The translations under genes and the position numbers were made by a program. The notes under the pieces were generated by a model. That model was not told where the DNA came from. It ran no database searches and saw only the letters and a program-made list of their open reading frames with translations. DNA of 64,000 bases from Trichormus_B sp936914905 (GTDB lineage Bacteria > Cyanobacteriota > Cyanobacteriia > Cyanobacteriales > Nostocaceae). This document shows, piece after piece, positions 1-8,731 of this stretch. Every line of letters begins with the position of its first letter. The first letter of the stretch is position 1. The stretch is taken from the NCBI RefSeq assembly GCF_039871975.1, contig NZ_JBDPLL010000001.1. One strand, 5' to 3'.

Positions 1-474
1 CGGTAAAATCTGAGTTCTTTTCTCTGGGAAACCCAACCAACTCAAAGGTAAATTTAACGGAAAACTCCACTGCTCTGGTGCAACAAATACCTGTGCAGTG
101 GGAAAGAATCGCGCAAAGGGTCCAACAAAAACCTTATGTTCTATTCCCGATATCGTTGGCAAAATAATATACTTAACATCACCATGTTCTGCCACCAACT
201 CATTTACTAAACGGATACATTCTCCTGTTGGTGCGACAGGTGCATAAACCAGCAAACCGCCATTTTCTAATTTTACCACCGTCATGCGGATCGGCACAAC
301 TACATAGAAAACCCCCTGCATTTGGTCAAAAATCCAGATAGTATACTTCACTACCTCTTTGCGGATAGTGCGACGTTTACCGTAAGGATAAAGGGGGACA
401 ACAGGCCAGAACCTCCATTCATAGTCCTGGGGGTTGATGTTTTCTATATTGATTGTACCTTCACCTTGAGTCAC
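1..474 (-). CDS. DUF4336 domain protein, C-terminus cut by window edge
   Basis: An open frame of 158 codons runs from a GTG at 472-474 off the left edge with no stop. The N-terminus reads NPQDYEWRFWPVVPLYPYGK, followed by a stretch with VVPIRMTVVKLENGGLLVYA and a GPFARFFP segment. This is the pattern of the DUF4336 family, which is common in cyanobacteria and plants and has a metallo-beta-lactamase-like fold of unknown substrate. An in-frame TTG eight codons upstream is an alternative start. No lesion is seen in the visible part. No function can be given beyond the family. Confidence 0.75.
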   Translation of the reverse strand, partial: MTQGEGTINIENINPQDYEWRFWPVVPLYPYGKRRTIRKEVVKYTIWIFDQMQGVFYVVVPIRMTVVKLENGGLLVYAPVAPTGECIRLVNELVAEHGDVKYIILPTISGIEHKVFVGPFARFFPTAQVFVAPEQWSFPLNLPLSWLGFPEKRTQILP

Positions 475-577
475 AGTGCGATCACTCCCAATAACCAATA
501 TTTTATTAATCTTTCCCGAATGTGGAGTTTAGCAAATATTAGCAAATAATTGATTTCAATTATCTGTGTGATACATC

Positions 578-941
578 TCAACTTAGTAAAGGAAGACGAC
601 GCACACGAATACGATGAGTTTCAACTGTTACAACTGCTCCTTGTTCTAAATCTTCCTTACATTGACCAATAACTTTTGTTAACAATTCAGTCAAGGATTG
701 AGCGCGTAATCTTTCAATGCGAATACGAATCACCAAGGGAGAAGTGGCTTCAGAAAGAGCTAATGTGCATGGAAATCTGCATCCAGAGTAACAACGACAC
801 GCTTATCCTCTTGAGCCTTTTGGAGTATTTGTGTATATTCAGCTGCTGACAAACCAATATCAGCAATATGAATAATATCACAGCTTCACATAACAAAGCT
901 GCCGCAGAACGTCGTAATCCTTTATCAACTAACAGTTTCAT
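578..941 (-). pseudogene. DUF5615 / PIN-like toxin remnant, two frameshifts
   Basis: The start MKLLVDKGLRRSAAALL is in one frame. DIIHIADIGLSA and KRVVVTLDADFHA are in a second frame. ALSEATSPLVIRIRIERLRA to the C-terminal RVRRLPLLS is in a third, ending at TGA 578-580. Together these restore a complete DUF5615 (Mut7-C/PIN-like) protein of about 120 residues. The family is usually the toxin partner of DUF433 antitoxins, and the intact DUF433 gene lies 28 bases upstream on the same strand. The shifts fall near 880 and 765, so the toxin is inactive while its partner stays open. Confidence 0.85.
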
Positions 942-969
942 AGTTTAACGGCAGTTCTATAATGCGATC

Positions 970-1182
970 TTATAAGTATGTAGAAGCATAAATTAAGGCC
1001 TGTTGAATATCTTCATCTTCTACTTCTGGAAATTCTTGCAGTAACTTTTCCCGATTTGGATCAGTTGCTAATAAATCTATGAATCTCTTTACTGTCAATG
1101 GTAAATTGCGAATACATGGTTGTCCATTCATAGGATTAGGGTTTGTGGTTATAAGGTCTAGCTTCATACTCATTGATCCCAT
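970..1182 (-). CDS. DUF433 protein, antitoxin-type partner
   Basis: This 70-residue protein carries the DUF433 pattern LDLITTNPNPMNGQPCIRN followed by a short helix-rich segment with FPEVEDEDIQQALIYA. DUF433 proteins are small winged-helix-like proteins found next to DUF5615 PIN-like toxins and are taken as their antitoxins. Three ATG codons occur in the first six codons; the third (MKLDL) matches the usual start of the family. It is the first gene of a two-gene unit whose toxin is frameshifted, so it is an orphan. No clear ribosome binding site is visible. Confidence 0.75.
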   Translation of the reverse strand: MGSMSMKLDLITTNPNPMNGQPCIRNLPLTVKRFIDLLATDPNREKLLQEFPEVEDEDIQQALIYASTYL

Positions 1183-1233
1183 AGGTATTAATAATATAAC
1201 AACCTTCTTTCATGTGCTACAATATCCCCAGCT

Positions 1234-1500
1234 TTAGAATGCAAAAAGTGAATTATCAGTAATATAATCAGCGTTAGTAATAGTTCCTGTATGGGTAATA
1301 TTCAACATATTCCCATTTCCATGTTCCAAATCTTCTACTCCACCTGCTGGACAATAATATCCAGATGCTTCTAAGGCTTTTACCAAAAAGTCTATTTTAT
1401 TTGGTATGATCTCTATAACTAAATCTAAATCACGAGTAGAAGGAGGTTCTCCATGAATAGAACTCGCAACAACATCAGTTACATAGTAACAAATATTGTA
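1234..1500 (-). pseudogene. Nucleotidyltransferase-like fragment
   Basis: The frame reads YYVTDVVASSIHGEPPSTRD followed by LDLVIEI. This resembles the start of small nucleotidyltransferase-fold proteins (VGG-ASSIHGEPR-T-D-D pattern), some of which act with abortive-infection or toxin modules. The usual Gly-Gly before the Ala-Ser is Asp-Val here. The frame stops at 1234-1236 soon after NADYITDNSLFAF, much shorter than the family, and a stop precedes the fragment upstream. It is a dead remnant; assignment rests on the motif only. Confidence 0.55.
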
Positions 1501-1843
1501 TTGATTGATTCAAAAATTTGGTGCAGTTCACCTACTAAGGAATACTGAAGAGATTGAATCTTGAATCCATATATGTTCATCAATACATTTTGGTTGAAAT
1601 CGGGAATAAATTTGTCTCCTAATACAGTACAAGTAAATATATCACGAATTTCTTCTATAGTAGGAAGATTCCGATGTCGAGATTTAATTCCTACAAGACA
1701 TAGTTTTTTCACTCCGCGTTCATAGGAAACAAATATTTCCATGCGTTGTTTTAATGTGAGTTGTCGTAATCTCTTAAATAAACATCAGCTTCTATTGTTG
1801 TATCTTGGCTTTGAGGTTGCTCATTGGAAAAAATGATCTTCAT
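1479..1843 (-). pseudogene. Unrecognised small gene with one frameshift
   Basis: A start at 1843 gives MKIIFSNEQPQSQDTTIEAD and then stops. The neighbouring frame continues through LRQLTLKQRMEIFVSYERGV to an open C-terminus at 1479 with a PTIEEIRDIF segment. The two parts join naturally at about 1760, which suggests one gene of about 120 residues with a single frameshift. I do not recognise the family. It overlaps the nucleotidyltransferase-like fragment downstream on the same strand, so the two were probably co-transcribed. Confidence 0.4.
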
Positions 1844-2008
1844 TTTTCCCAAGTTTAGATATTGGTGATATAGTTGAATTATTAACAACAATTATAATCA
1901 TAAATTACTCTCTTCACACAATCATATATAGTTATAAGTTCCATGGCGAGTTACAAAATATCCAAATAAATGGATGAAAAAGACTCATTTATTCGTAAGG
2001 ATGCAAGT

Positions 2009-2416
2009 CTAAGCTAGAGGGATTAAAGAAGGTATCTGCAAAGCAGAGTTAACCATCCCTTTGATAGGTTGGTCAAAAAACTCAATTAGAGACAGTGCTT
2101 GAGGGCGACAAGTTTGTATAAACGCNNNNNNNNNNNNNNNNNNNNNNNNNNNNNNNNNNNNNNNNNNNNNNNNNNNNNNNNNNNNNNNNNNNNNNNNNNN
2201 NNNNNNNNNNNNNNNNNNNNNNNNNCCTTTCCATAATCTGATCCTGTCTAAGTCTCTACTGACTTTAAGTTTCTCTATTTGTTTTTCCAGTTCTACTACT
2301 CTATTTTTTAGCTTCTCTATACTTTTCCCCTCCTCAACAATGATTTCTACCAGTTGCTCTGTTGCCTACTGCTTCAATATTTCTCTGTCTAGTTTTGGTG
2401 GCATGTTCTTTTCCAT
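2009..2416 (-). pseudogene. IS66-like (DUF6444 type) transposase remnant across a gap
   Basis: Right of the gap the minus strand reads MEKNMPPKLDREILKQ, a stop, then ATEQLVEIIVEEGKSIEKL and a coiled-coil stretch ELEKQIEKLKVSRDLD. This is the typical N-terminus of cyanobacterial IS66-like transposases with a DUF6444 leader. Left of the gap the frame gives SLIEFFDQPIKG and ends at TAG 2009-2011, probably the C-terminus of the same gene. The in-frame TAG near the start shows it is dead. The gap hides an unknown length of the middle. Confidence 0.6.
2126..2225. other. Assembly gap (100 N)
   Basis: Exactly 100 N, the convention for a scaffold gap of unknown size. It falls inside a transposase remnant, so a repeated IS probably broke the assembly. 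Confidence 0.95.
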
Positions 2417-2561
2417 AACTGCTTGCTATATTATTTCCCCTCACCTATCACACTTGTCAATACCCCACCACCTCAATCCTTATACATCGGGCAACTATGT
2501 CCTTTTGAAGATTGTAATATTTACAATATGTTAAAATCATGAAGAACAAGGAAATAAAATA

Positions 2562-2795
2562 ATGAGATCAGGACATTTAGTAATTGTTAAATATGGGTCA
2601 ATAGAATTACTAGATCCTGTATCTGTCCCTTCTGGGACAGAAGTATTTATTATTCCTATAATGTAATACCAGAAAACAACAGAAGATTGGGAAAATTCCT
2701 CTTTCAATAACTTAAATCAATGTTTTTCACAAAATGAACCAGAATATATATTGAAACCAATTAAAGAATATAACGCTAATTATGAAATAAGGTAA
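2562..2795 (+). pseudogene. Antitoxin-like gene with an in-frame stop, upstream of mazF remnant
   Basis: The frame starts MRSGHLVIVKYGSIELLDPV and meets TAA at 2664-2666, then continues open in the same frame for 42 codons to TAA 2793-2795. Its 77-codon length, its position before a MazF-type toxin and the 14-base overlap with that gene suggest the antitoxin of the pair. I do not recognise a named antitoxin fold. A single nonsense change has split it. Confidence 0.5.
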
Positions 2796-3092
2796 TATTA
2801 TATTACCTCCTATTCCGCAAGCAAATGGAGAAATAAAAACCGTCTAGCTCTAATTTTGAGAGAAGTACTAAAATATCAGGACTTCTCTGTATGTGGAATT
2901 AGTACACAATTAAAACAATATATTTCTGATTTTGATGAAATAGTTTCACATGGTGATTATGATTTTCAATTTAGTGGTTTAGTTAGTCCATCTGTAATTA
3001 GACTGGGTTTCTTAACGGTTATTGGCCGTAACAATATAATTAGCTCAATTGCGACAGAAAGACACAAACAATTATTACATAATCTGAGTTAA
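2782..3092 (+). pseudogene. MazF/PemK-family toxin remnant
   Basis: After ATG at 2782 the frame is shifted twice: just after the start codon, and near 2845 in the KTRPALILRE region. The pieces NIILPPIPQANGEIK, YQDFSVCGISTQLKQY and SGLVSPSVIRLGFLTVIG restore a protein of about 105 residues. They match the order of PemK/MazF-like endoribonuclease toxins: the GDI-LPPIP strand, the RPALIL strand and the LV-PS-IRL segment. The antitoxin-like gene lies directly upstream with overlap. Both halves are broken. Confidence 0.8.
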
Positions 3093-3131
3093 TATTTAAT
3101 TCAATCAAGATAGGAATGAAGAAAAATTATA

Positions 3132-4112
3132 TCACCTTGCCTGAAAAATATTCTGCACCATCTTTTTATCAGACCTAGCAGCAGCATTATCCAACTCTGC
3201 AGCTTCACTATCACTCAAAAACCAACCCAATGCACCAATATTCTGTTGTGCTTGTTCCAAACTTTTGGCACCAGGAATAGGAACTGTCCCTTTACAAATA
3301 CACCAGTTAATAGCAACTTGAGACATGGTTTTGTTTCTTGTATTTGCTATTTCTCGTACAGTGCCTAAAATACCTTTAATTCCTGGTAATATTTGCCTAA
3401 ATAATATTCCTCTTAGACCTTTAGGAAACTTGCCATTTTCGGAAAACTTACCTGTTAATAAACCCAAAGCTAAAGGACTATAAGCAATTAATTTGATTCC
3501 TAAATCATCACATACGTCTTTTAGACCTAATTCCGTAACTGGATAGGTAGATAGTAATGAATACTGTACTTGCAAAGTTTTAATTGGTATTCCTCTTTCC
3601 TCAAATCTTTTATGTACCCATAAAAGTCGTTTTTTACCGTAATTAGATAATCCGACACCTTTAACTAATCCTTGTTCATATAAATCAGCTAAACCATCTA
3701 ATAATCCTACTTCTTGCCAAGGTGCATAATTAGCTGTAGACCAGTGCATCTGAACTAAATCAACGTTTTTTCCTAATCTCTCCGCAGAAGCATGACAAGC
3801 AGAAATAATTGATTTTCTTGTCCATCTCCAAGGGTAAGCTGCTAACTTTGTAGCAATACAAATATGTTCTTGATTTAATCCTTGATATTCTCTAGTAAAC
3901 TTTCCTAAAAGTGACTCACTGCGTCCGTTTAATCTACCTGTACCATAGGAATCTCCTGTATCAAACAGGGTTACACCATTACTCACACAGAGGTTAAATA
4001 CCTGTTGCAGTTGGTCATCGATGCTTTCATTGTATCCCCAAAGCAGTTGGTTTCCCCAAGCCCAAGTTCCACATCCCATTGTGGGTAAAGATAGTGATTG
4101 ACTGGTTTGCAT
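3132..4112 (-). CDS. Aldo/keto reductase
   Basis: This 326-residue protein has the (beta/alpha)8 aldo/keto reductase pattern and would reduce carbonyls with NADPH. The catalytic tetrad is visible: Asp51 and Tyr56 in FDTGDSYGTGR, Lys89 in IATKLA, and His123 in VQMHW. The C-terminal cofactor segment includes CKGTVPIPGAKSLEQAQQNI. Length is normal and the frame is intact, which stands out among the broken neighbours. An ATG at 4110-4112 follows an AGGAAAG ribosome binding site. Substrate cannot be named from sequence. It is transcribed alone. Confidence 0.9.
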   Translation of the reverse strand: MQTSQSLSLPTMGCGTWAWGNQLLWGYNESIDDQLQQVFNLCVSNGVTLFDTGDSYGTGRLNGRSESLLGKFTREYQGLNQEHICIATKLAAYPWRWTRKSIISACHASAERLGKNVDLVQMHWSTANYAPWQEVGLLDGLADLYEQGLVKGVGLSNYGKKRLLWVHKRFEERGIPIKTLQVQYSLLSTYPVTELGLKDVCDDLGIKLIAYSPLALGLLTGKFSENGKFPKGLRGILFRQILPGIKGILGTVREIANTRNKTMSQVAINWCICKGTVPIPGAKSLEQAQQNIGALGWFLSDSEAAELDNAAARSDKKMVQNIFQAR

Positions 4113-4188
4113 ATTGCTTTCCTAGAAAAAGTAAGTATGTTAGCAGTTTAGTATAGTTGGGCAGTTGAGCGATCGCGCAAAATAAAAA

Positions 4189-4222
4189 AGTGCCATGAAA
4201 TACTGGTAACTTTCATGACACT
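4189..4222 (-). terminator. Intrinsic terminator of the secreted-protein gene
   Basis: AGTGCCATGAAA and TTTCATGACACT form a 12-pair stem with one mismatch around a 10-base loop. On the minus strand it is followed by TTTTTTATTTT (4178-4188), a typical Rho-independent end for the decayed gene at 4268-5097. Confidence 0.7.
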
Positions 4223-4267
4223 GATGATTATTTAAATGTGAAAGACTTTATTGGTGCTAACACTTAG

Positions 4268-5097
4268 CTAGATGAGAAAACTAACCTGACTGTCTGGCAT
4301 TAACAATATACAAGTTCTTACCAAATACAAGTTCTTACCAAGTTTGGGGAATAAAACAAAGGGTGTTTCCCATGCTGGTTGTTGTAAGTCAGGAGGTAAG
4401 AAGCTGAAGATGTCTTGGAAATTAACAGTAATCTTTTGAGTAGCACCATTAACTAAGAAACAAGTTATGTTTTTCTTTCCATCCTTATATTTGTCGTAAA
4501 GAGAATCAAGAACTTTCTTACGGAATTCCTTCACTGGAGAAATATAGATAAAATAGCCTTGTGTATCCAGTTCTTTAGCCTTCGCTGATGCTTTAGTTGC
4601 ATCTGTAAAAAAGCAATTTGAGTATCTTCATTTTCTAGAGGACATTCTTGAGCCGATTTTCCAGCTACAACACTATAGAGTTTACCACCCAGAGGAGCAT
4701 CAACGGTAAATAATTTGTTACCAGCAGTTGCTGTATTTGCTGCTTGGAAATCAAACCAAGCTTTGGTTACTGAACCATTACCAAGAGCATCTATAAGTTT
4801 GGGTACTACGTTCTTGTAAAATAATTTTTTACTAGCAGGAATTTGAAATCCTGGTGGTAATTCAAAGGTAACAGCTATGCCATAATTCACAATATCTTCA
4901 TAAGCTGTAACTCCTTTTTGCTGCTGCTCTGAAGTGTTGTGAATTGTTGTAATAACTAATATTGTTTAAGCAGGATTAGATATCCTAGTAGGTACTATAG
5001 CAGGTGCAGGAGTGGTATATGCTAAGGCAGAATGGACACCACCGAATAACATAACAAAGCTGACAATAATAGCGACAAAGCTAGTAAATTTTTTCAA
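4268..5097 (-). pseudogene. Secreted protein of unknown family, stop plus frameshift
   Basis: A TTG at 5097, 8 bases after GAGGAAAA, opens a signal peptide (KKFTSFVAIIVSFVMLFGG, then an ALA-Y cleavage pattern). The frame hits TAA at 4966-4968, resumes through VNYGIAVTFELPPGFQIP and WFDFQAANTAT, then shifts by one near 4610. The new frame gives TDATKASAKAKELDTQGYF and ends at 4268 (DSQVSFLI). The parts would make a periplasmic or exported protein of about 275 residues. I do not recognise the domain. The terminator and ribosome binding site are still intact, so decay is recent. Confidence 0.7.
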
Positions 5098-5372
5098 GAT
5101 TTTTCCTCTTTTTGCAGTTAATAACATATTTAGAGATGCTGATTTTAGGGATATGGAAACAACCTAAATCGAGTTTTGCTTAGTGAATAATCAAGTCATT
5201 TTTATCATTGCTTTCTAAAGACTTATTCACAAGAATTTTTGTGCTTTTCGTAAGCTGAATCGTTAATTTAGATCAGTAAAAATCAAAAGTATGTATTTTT
5301 ACATAGCCTCTACTTATCGAATAAGTGAAATCTATTAAGTAGATTGATTGAGGTTAACAGTCATCCGATTTA

Positions 5373-5440
5373 GAATTTTAGATTTTGAATTTTAGATTTT
5401 GAATTTTAGATTTTGAATTTTAGATTTTGAATTTTAGATT
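5373..5440. repeat. Five tandem copies of a 14-base unit
   Basis: GAATTTTAGATTTT starts at 5373, 5387, 5401, 5415 and 5429, the last copy diverging after 11 bases. It is AT-rich, intergenic and has no visible coding content. Slippage-type expansion is likely. Confidence 0.9.
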
Positions 5441-5513
5441 GATTACACGGATAAAGCCGGAGGCTTGTAGCATCAAGGAATTATCGGTTAAAGTCACCTA
5501 TTCTCTGCCTATC

Positions 5514-6334
5514 ATGAATACTGAAGCTTTACGTTTGAAGAACGTTTATATCCAAGGTTAAGGATTTCCCATTTTGGGTTTACACGGCCATCCTGGTGCG
5601 GGTCGCAGTCTTTCTGTTTTCACTAAATCATTATCATTTATCGCGAGGGTTTCAAACCTTTGCCCCAGATTTGCGCGGATACGGCAAAAGTCGCTGTAAT
5701 AGCAATTTTATTTAATATGCAAGACCATTTGGAGGACTCAGAAGCTCTCCTAGACCGTTTTGAGATTGAAAAGTGTCTTGTATTGGGATGGTCACTAGGT
5801 GAAATTTTGGCGATGGAATTGGCATTGCGCTTACCACAGCCAGTTACTGGGTTGATATTAGTGGCAACTTCACCTAGACCTTGGGGTAATTATCCTCCTA
5901 TTTCTTGGGAGGATAATCTTTATACTTATGTAGCGGCGCTATTAAACTATATCAAACCTAGTTGGTCTTGGAATCTTGAAACTTTTGGCAAGTGATCGCT
6001 CTTTCGCTATCTCATTCAACAACATACACCCACAGCTTACGGTTACATTGCCAGGGAGGCTATACCAGCTTATTTACAAACTTCTCCATTATTTACAAAC
6101 TTCTCCATACTCTACTCACGCCCTCTATAGCGCCATCAAAGCAGGGTATAACCAACTTCCTGACCTAGAAAAAATACAATCGATTCTAGCTTACAGAGAG
6201 CACGAAATCTCAAGAATTTTCAGTGGCAATGTTACCCCAACACCACCCATCTTTTTCCCTCGGAAATACCTCAACAGTTGCTCTTCGATATTGACTAATG
6301 GTTAGAAACACACTCAATAATTACTAATTCGTAA
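5514..6334 (+). pseudogene. Alpha/beta hydrolase remnant
   Basis: Starting at ATG 5514, the frame gives MNTEALRLKNVYIQG, a stop, then GFPILGLHGHPGAGRS (oxyanion-hole HG region), and, after a shift, FQTFAPDLRGYGKSR. CLVLGWSLGEILAMELALRL holds the nucleophile elbow G-W-S-L-G. A further shift near 5995 leads to FRYLIQQHTPTAYGYIARE, and a last piece ends near 6334. The order fits a hydrolase of about 265 residues related to haloperoxidase-type esterases. At least one stop and several shifts make it dead. Confidence 0.8.
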
Positions 6335-6397
6335 TTCGTAATTAAGAGGGTACAAACCCCCACTAATTGCAATTACGAATTATTCTGACATCTAGTG

Positions 6398-7807
6398 TCA
6401 ATCTTTCTCAACACCTGTATGCACGGTTTTCACCCATTTTAGACGTTTGGGACGTACTGACATCCGGGCGGTAGTGCTACTCATAACTACCAACCAATGC
6501 AACATATAAATACTGCCGCGAATGGTTTGTAGAAGTAACACAAAATAGTTAGATGTTTTCTGATCTTGGTGTGTCCGCCTTAAACCAGCAAACATCCCGA
6601 TGAAAGACATCGTAACTGACAGACCAGTTACAGAAGCTAATACTGGTGGACGATGGCGAATTACAGACATTAATAAATCTGGTATTGCTGCTGTCGGTAG
6701 GATATACATAATCAGCAGAAAAATCAGCAAATCCAAGGTTTTCCTCGTCCCCATGCGGTTTTTAAGGATCAGATCCCAGTAATCTAAATAACGCTGATAA
6801 CCACCTTCAGCCCAACGGTTACGTTGATGCCAAAGAGCGATCACATTTGTGACTCCTTCTTCTTGGACTGGGGGATAGAACATACATTCAATATCCCATT
6901 TATCCAGATTCAGGCGAATTGTCAAATCCAAATCATCGGTGATGGTTTCCTCATTCCAGCCACCGCAGCCATCCAAAGCTTGACGACGGACAAATTGACC
7001 ATTACCCCGCAGTTCACCAAGACCACCAATAGTAGTCCGTTGTTGTTGAAACCAAGTATCAACAGCCATTTCTGCCATTTGTCCCTTAGTCCAAAAATTC
7101 TCCTTAGCGTTGGTGATCGCTTTTCGCACCTGCACCGCCCCCACCTGTTCTTTTTGGAACAAAGGCACTACTTGTAATAGTAAATCTGGGTTAACTTGGG
7201 CATCAGCATCAAATACCACAATAATATCTCCCTTTGTCATTGGTAGGACTTGATTCAAAGCTCCTGACTTACCACCAGTATCCTCAGTGGAACGTCTGAG
7301 TACGTTCAGTTGCTTGTATTCCTGCTTCAGTTCTGCCAATAAATGCGGCGTATTGTCCGTACTATTATCGTCAATAATCCAGACTTCATATTCTCCATTG
7401 GCATATTCCAGACTACAAAGACTCTTGACTAATCTACGAATAACTGCTTCTTCATTTTTTGCAGCCACCAACAAAGATACAGAAGGCAAATCTCCGTGTA
7501 TTTCTTTCTGATGGTGGCGGGGTCTGGCAAAAATAATACCCAAGGCGTGAATACCAAGGATGGTTGTCAGTCCGAGAATGAAAATATAACCCCAGGAAAC
7601 TAAATGCAAAGCGATCGTCCCACTCCAGACAATAGTCAAGACCAGGGCGGCTTTGGGTCTACGTCGTTTAAACCGGTGTGAAAGTAAAGACACGGCATTC
7701 ACCTCTTCCACTGACTCTTGTTGTGCTGATAGGTCAGACACTAGGGAGTTAAGAGAAGCAGACGTTCCGTTATCAGAGTCGTTTTCCGGCCAGGAATTCG
7801 CTGGCAT
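6398..7807 (-). CDS. mgdA: GT2 glycosyltransferase, probable monoglucosyldiacylglycerol synthase
   Basis: The protein has 469 residues: a variable N-terminus, a membrane segment around residues 55-95, a GT-A catalytic domain, and a C-terminal membrane region. Catalytic landmarks of processive family 2 enzymes are present: WIIDDNSTDN, VVFDADAQVNPD, the acidic TDDLDL, and the QRNRW acceptor-site motif. Length and layout agree with the cyanobacterial enzyme that adds glucose from UDP-glucose to diacylglycerol, the first step of galactolipid synthesis (Sll1377 type). That step is essential for thylakoid lipids, which fits its intact state. The exact assignment is from family memory; another GT2 role cannot be excluded. 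Confidence 0.72.
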   Translation of the reverse strand: MPANSWPENDSDNGTSASLNSLVSDLSAQQESVEEVNAVSLLSHRFKRRRPKAALVLTIVWSGTIALHLVSWGYIFILGLTTILGIHALGIIFARPRHHQKEIHGDLPSVSLLVAAKNEEAVIRRLVKSLCSLEYANGEYEVWIIDDNSTDNTPHLLAELKQEYKQLNVLRRSTEDTGGKSGALNQVLPMTKGDIIVVFDADAQVNPDLLLQVVPLFQKEQVGAVQVRKAITNAKENFWTKGQMAEMAVDTWFQQQRTTIGGLGELRGNGQFVRRQALDGCGGWNEETITDDLDLTIRLNLDKWDIECMFYPPVQEEGVTNVIALWHQRNRWAEGGYQRYLDYWDLILKNRMGTRKTLDLLIFLLIMYILPTAAIPDLLMSVIRHRPPVLASVTGLSVTMSFIGMFAGLRRTHQDQKTSNYFVLLLQTIRGSIYMLHWLVVMSSTTARMSVRPKRLKWVKTVHTGVEKD

Positions 7808-7932
7808 AGTTAATTTAAGTAAAAACCAGTATCTATTTAAAGTTTACAATTCCCTTGTGAAAGTTACCAAAATTTTCGAATTTTGGTAACTTTCACAACC
7901 GCTTTTCTTTACCTTGGGGAGCATTGCAAAAC

Positions 7933-8049
7933 GTAAGAATTCACGAGTCAGGAGTCAGTAGTCAGAATGTTTGAGAAATTGGTTAATTATCAAATAGGTC
8001 TTTTTGGCGTTAGCCTGAAAAATCTGACTCCTGATGGGTGAATGCTTAC
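7933..8049. repeat. MITE-like repeat family A, copy 1
   Basis: A 117-base element with inverted ends: GTAAGAATTCAC...TCAGGAGTCAG at the left and the complement of GTAAGCATTCAC...TCAGGAGTCAG at the right. The core is AATGTTTGAGAAATTGGTTA, then ATCAAATAGG and GGCGTTAGCCTGAAA. Related copies lie at 51542-51635 and 61786-61920. Confidence 0.85.
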
Positions 8050-8216
8050 CCCAAAACTTACCTGAACTTATAACGAATAACGATCTGCATAATACTGAGT
8101 ATTTTTTATAAATTACAAATATTTTTTTAGTCTGTGTGAATACACATAGTTATGGGAATACTATTGATGAAAACTCAATATCCCCGGTTATTAGCCAACG
8201 TGAGGAATCTTAAACG

Positions 8217-8591
8217 ATGTCTATCGACCAACTCCAGCCTGTAAGCCAGCAACAAGCTACTGTATATCTACCGTACATCCAGCAAAGCAAACGGAATTTC
8301 TTACCCTATGCCATCAGTCTTTATCAAAAAGGCTTTGTGGAAGGATACCGCAAAATAGAACGCAGTAAAAATATTCCTTTTATTGCTACCTGGAACGTTG
8401 CCACCCTTCCCTCAGATCTGATCCGCTGCCGAATCCAGTTTAATGGCAATGCTGAATTAAGTTATGAGGTCAGGATGGCCAGTTTTGAGTTTATTAATTT
8501 TTTAATTGAACTAATGGAAAATTATAAGCGCCAAAAACTTAGTGATTTTTCCACAACTTTTTACCGCAAACTACTGAGTATAGAAGATTGA
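8217..8591 (+). CDS. Conserved small protein of unknown function
   Basis: A 124-residue intact frame begins MSIDQLQPVSQQQATVYLPY and ends KLLSIED. It has no signal peptide or membrane segment; the C-terminal half is helix-rich (FEFINFLIELMENYKRQK). I do not recognise a named domain. The next gene on the same strand begins 140 bases downstream, with no terminator between, so the two may be co-transcribed. Confidence 0.65.
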   Translation: MSIDQLQPVSQQQATVYLPYIQQSKRNFLPYAISLYQKGFVEGYRKIERSKNIPFIATWNVATLPSDLIRCRIQFNGNAELSYEVRMASFEFINFLIELMENYKRQKLSDFSTTFYRKLLSIED

Positions 8592-8731
8592 ATCAGAAGG
8601 CAGAAGGAGCAGGGGACAGGGTCAGTAATATATCCCCCCCAATCCCCACAGAAGCGATTTCTGCTGCTTCAGGTAAAATTAGGAAACACCTAGCTGGGTT
8701 CAACAGACTTTTGAAATTAGGAGTGCATGGC

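Noticed and set aside
5373..5440. 14-base repeats as a CRISPR or iteron origin
   Set aside because: Direct repeats without spacers, with no replication gene nearby; simple slippage repeat.
6600..7889. Several plus-strand open frames across the glycosyltransferase gene
   Set aside because: They are antisense shadows of a strongly conserved GT2 coding sequence and show no family pattern.
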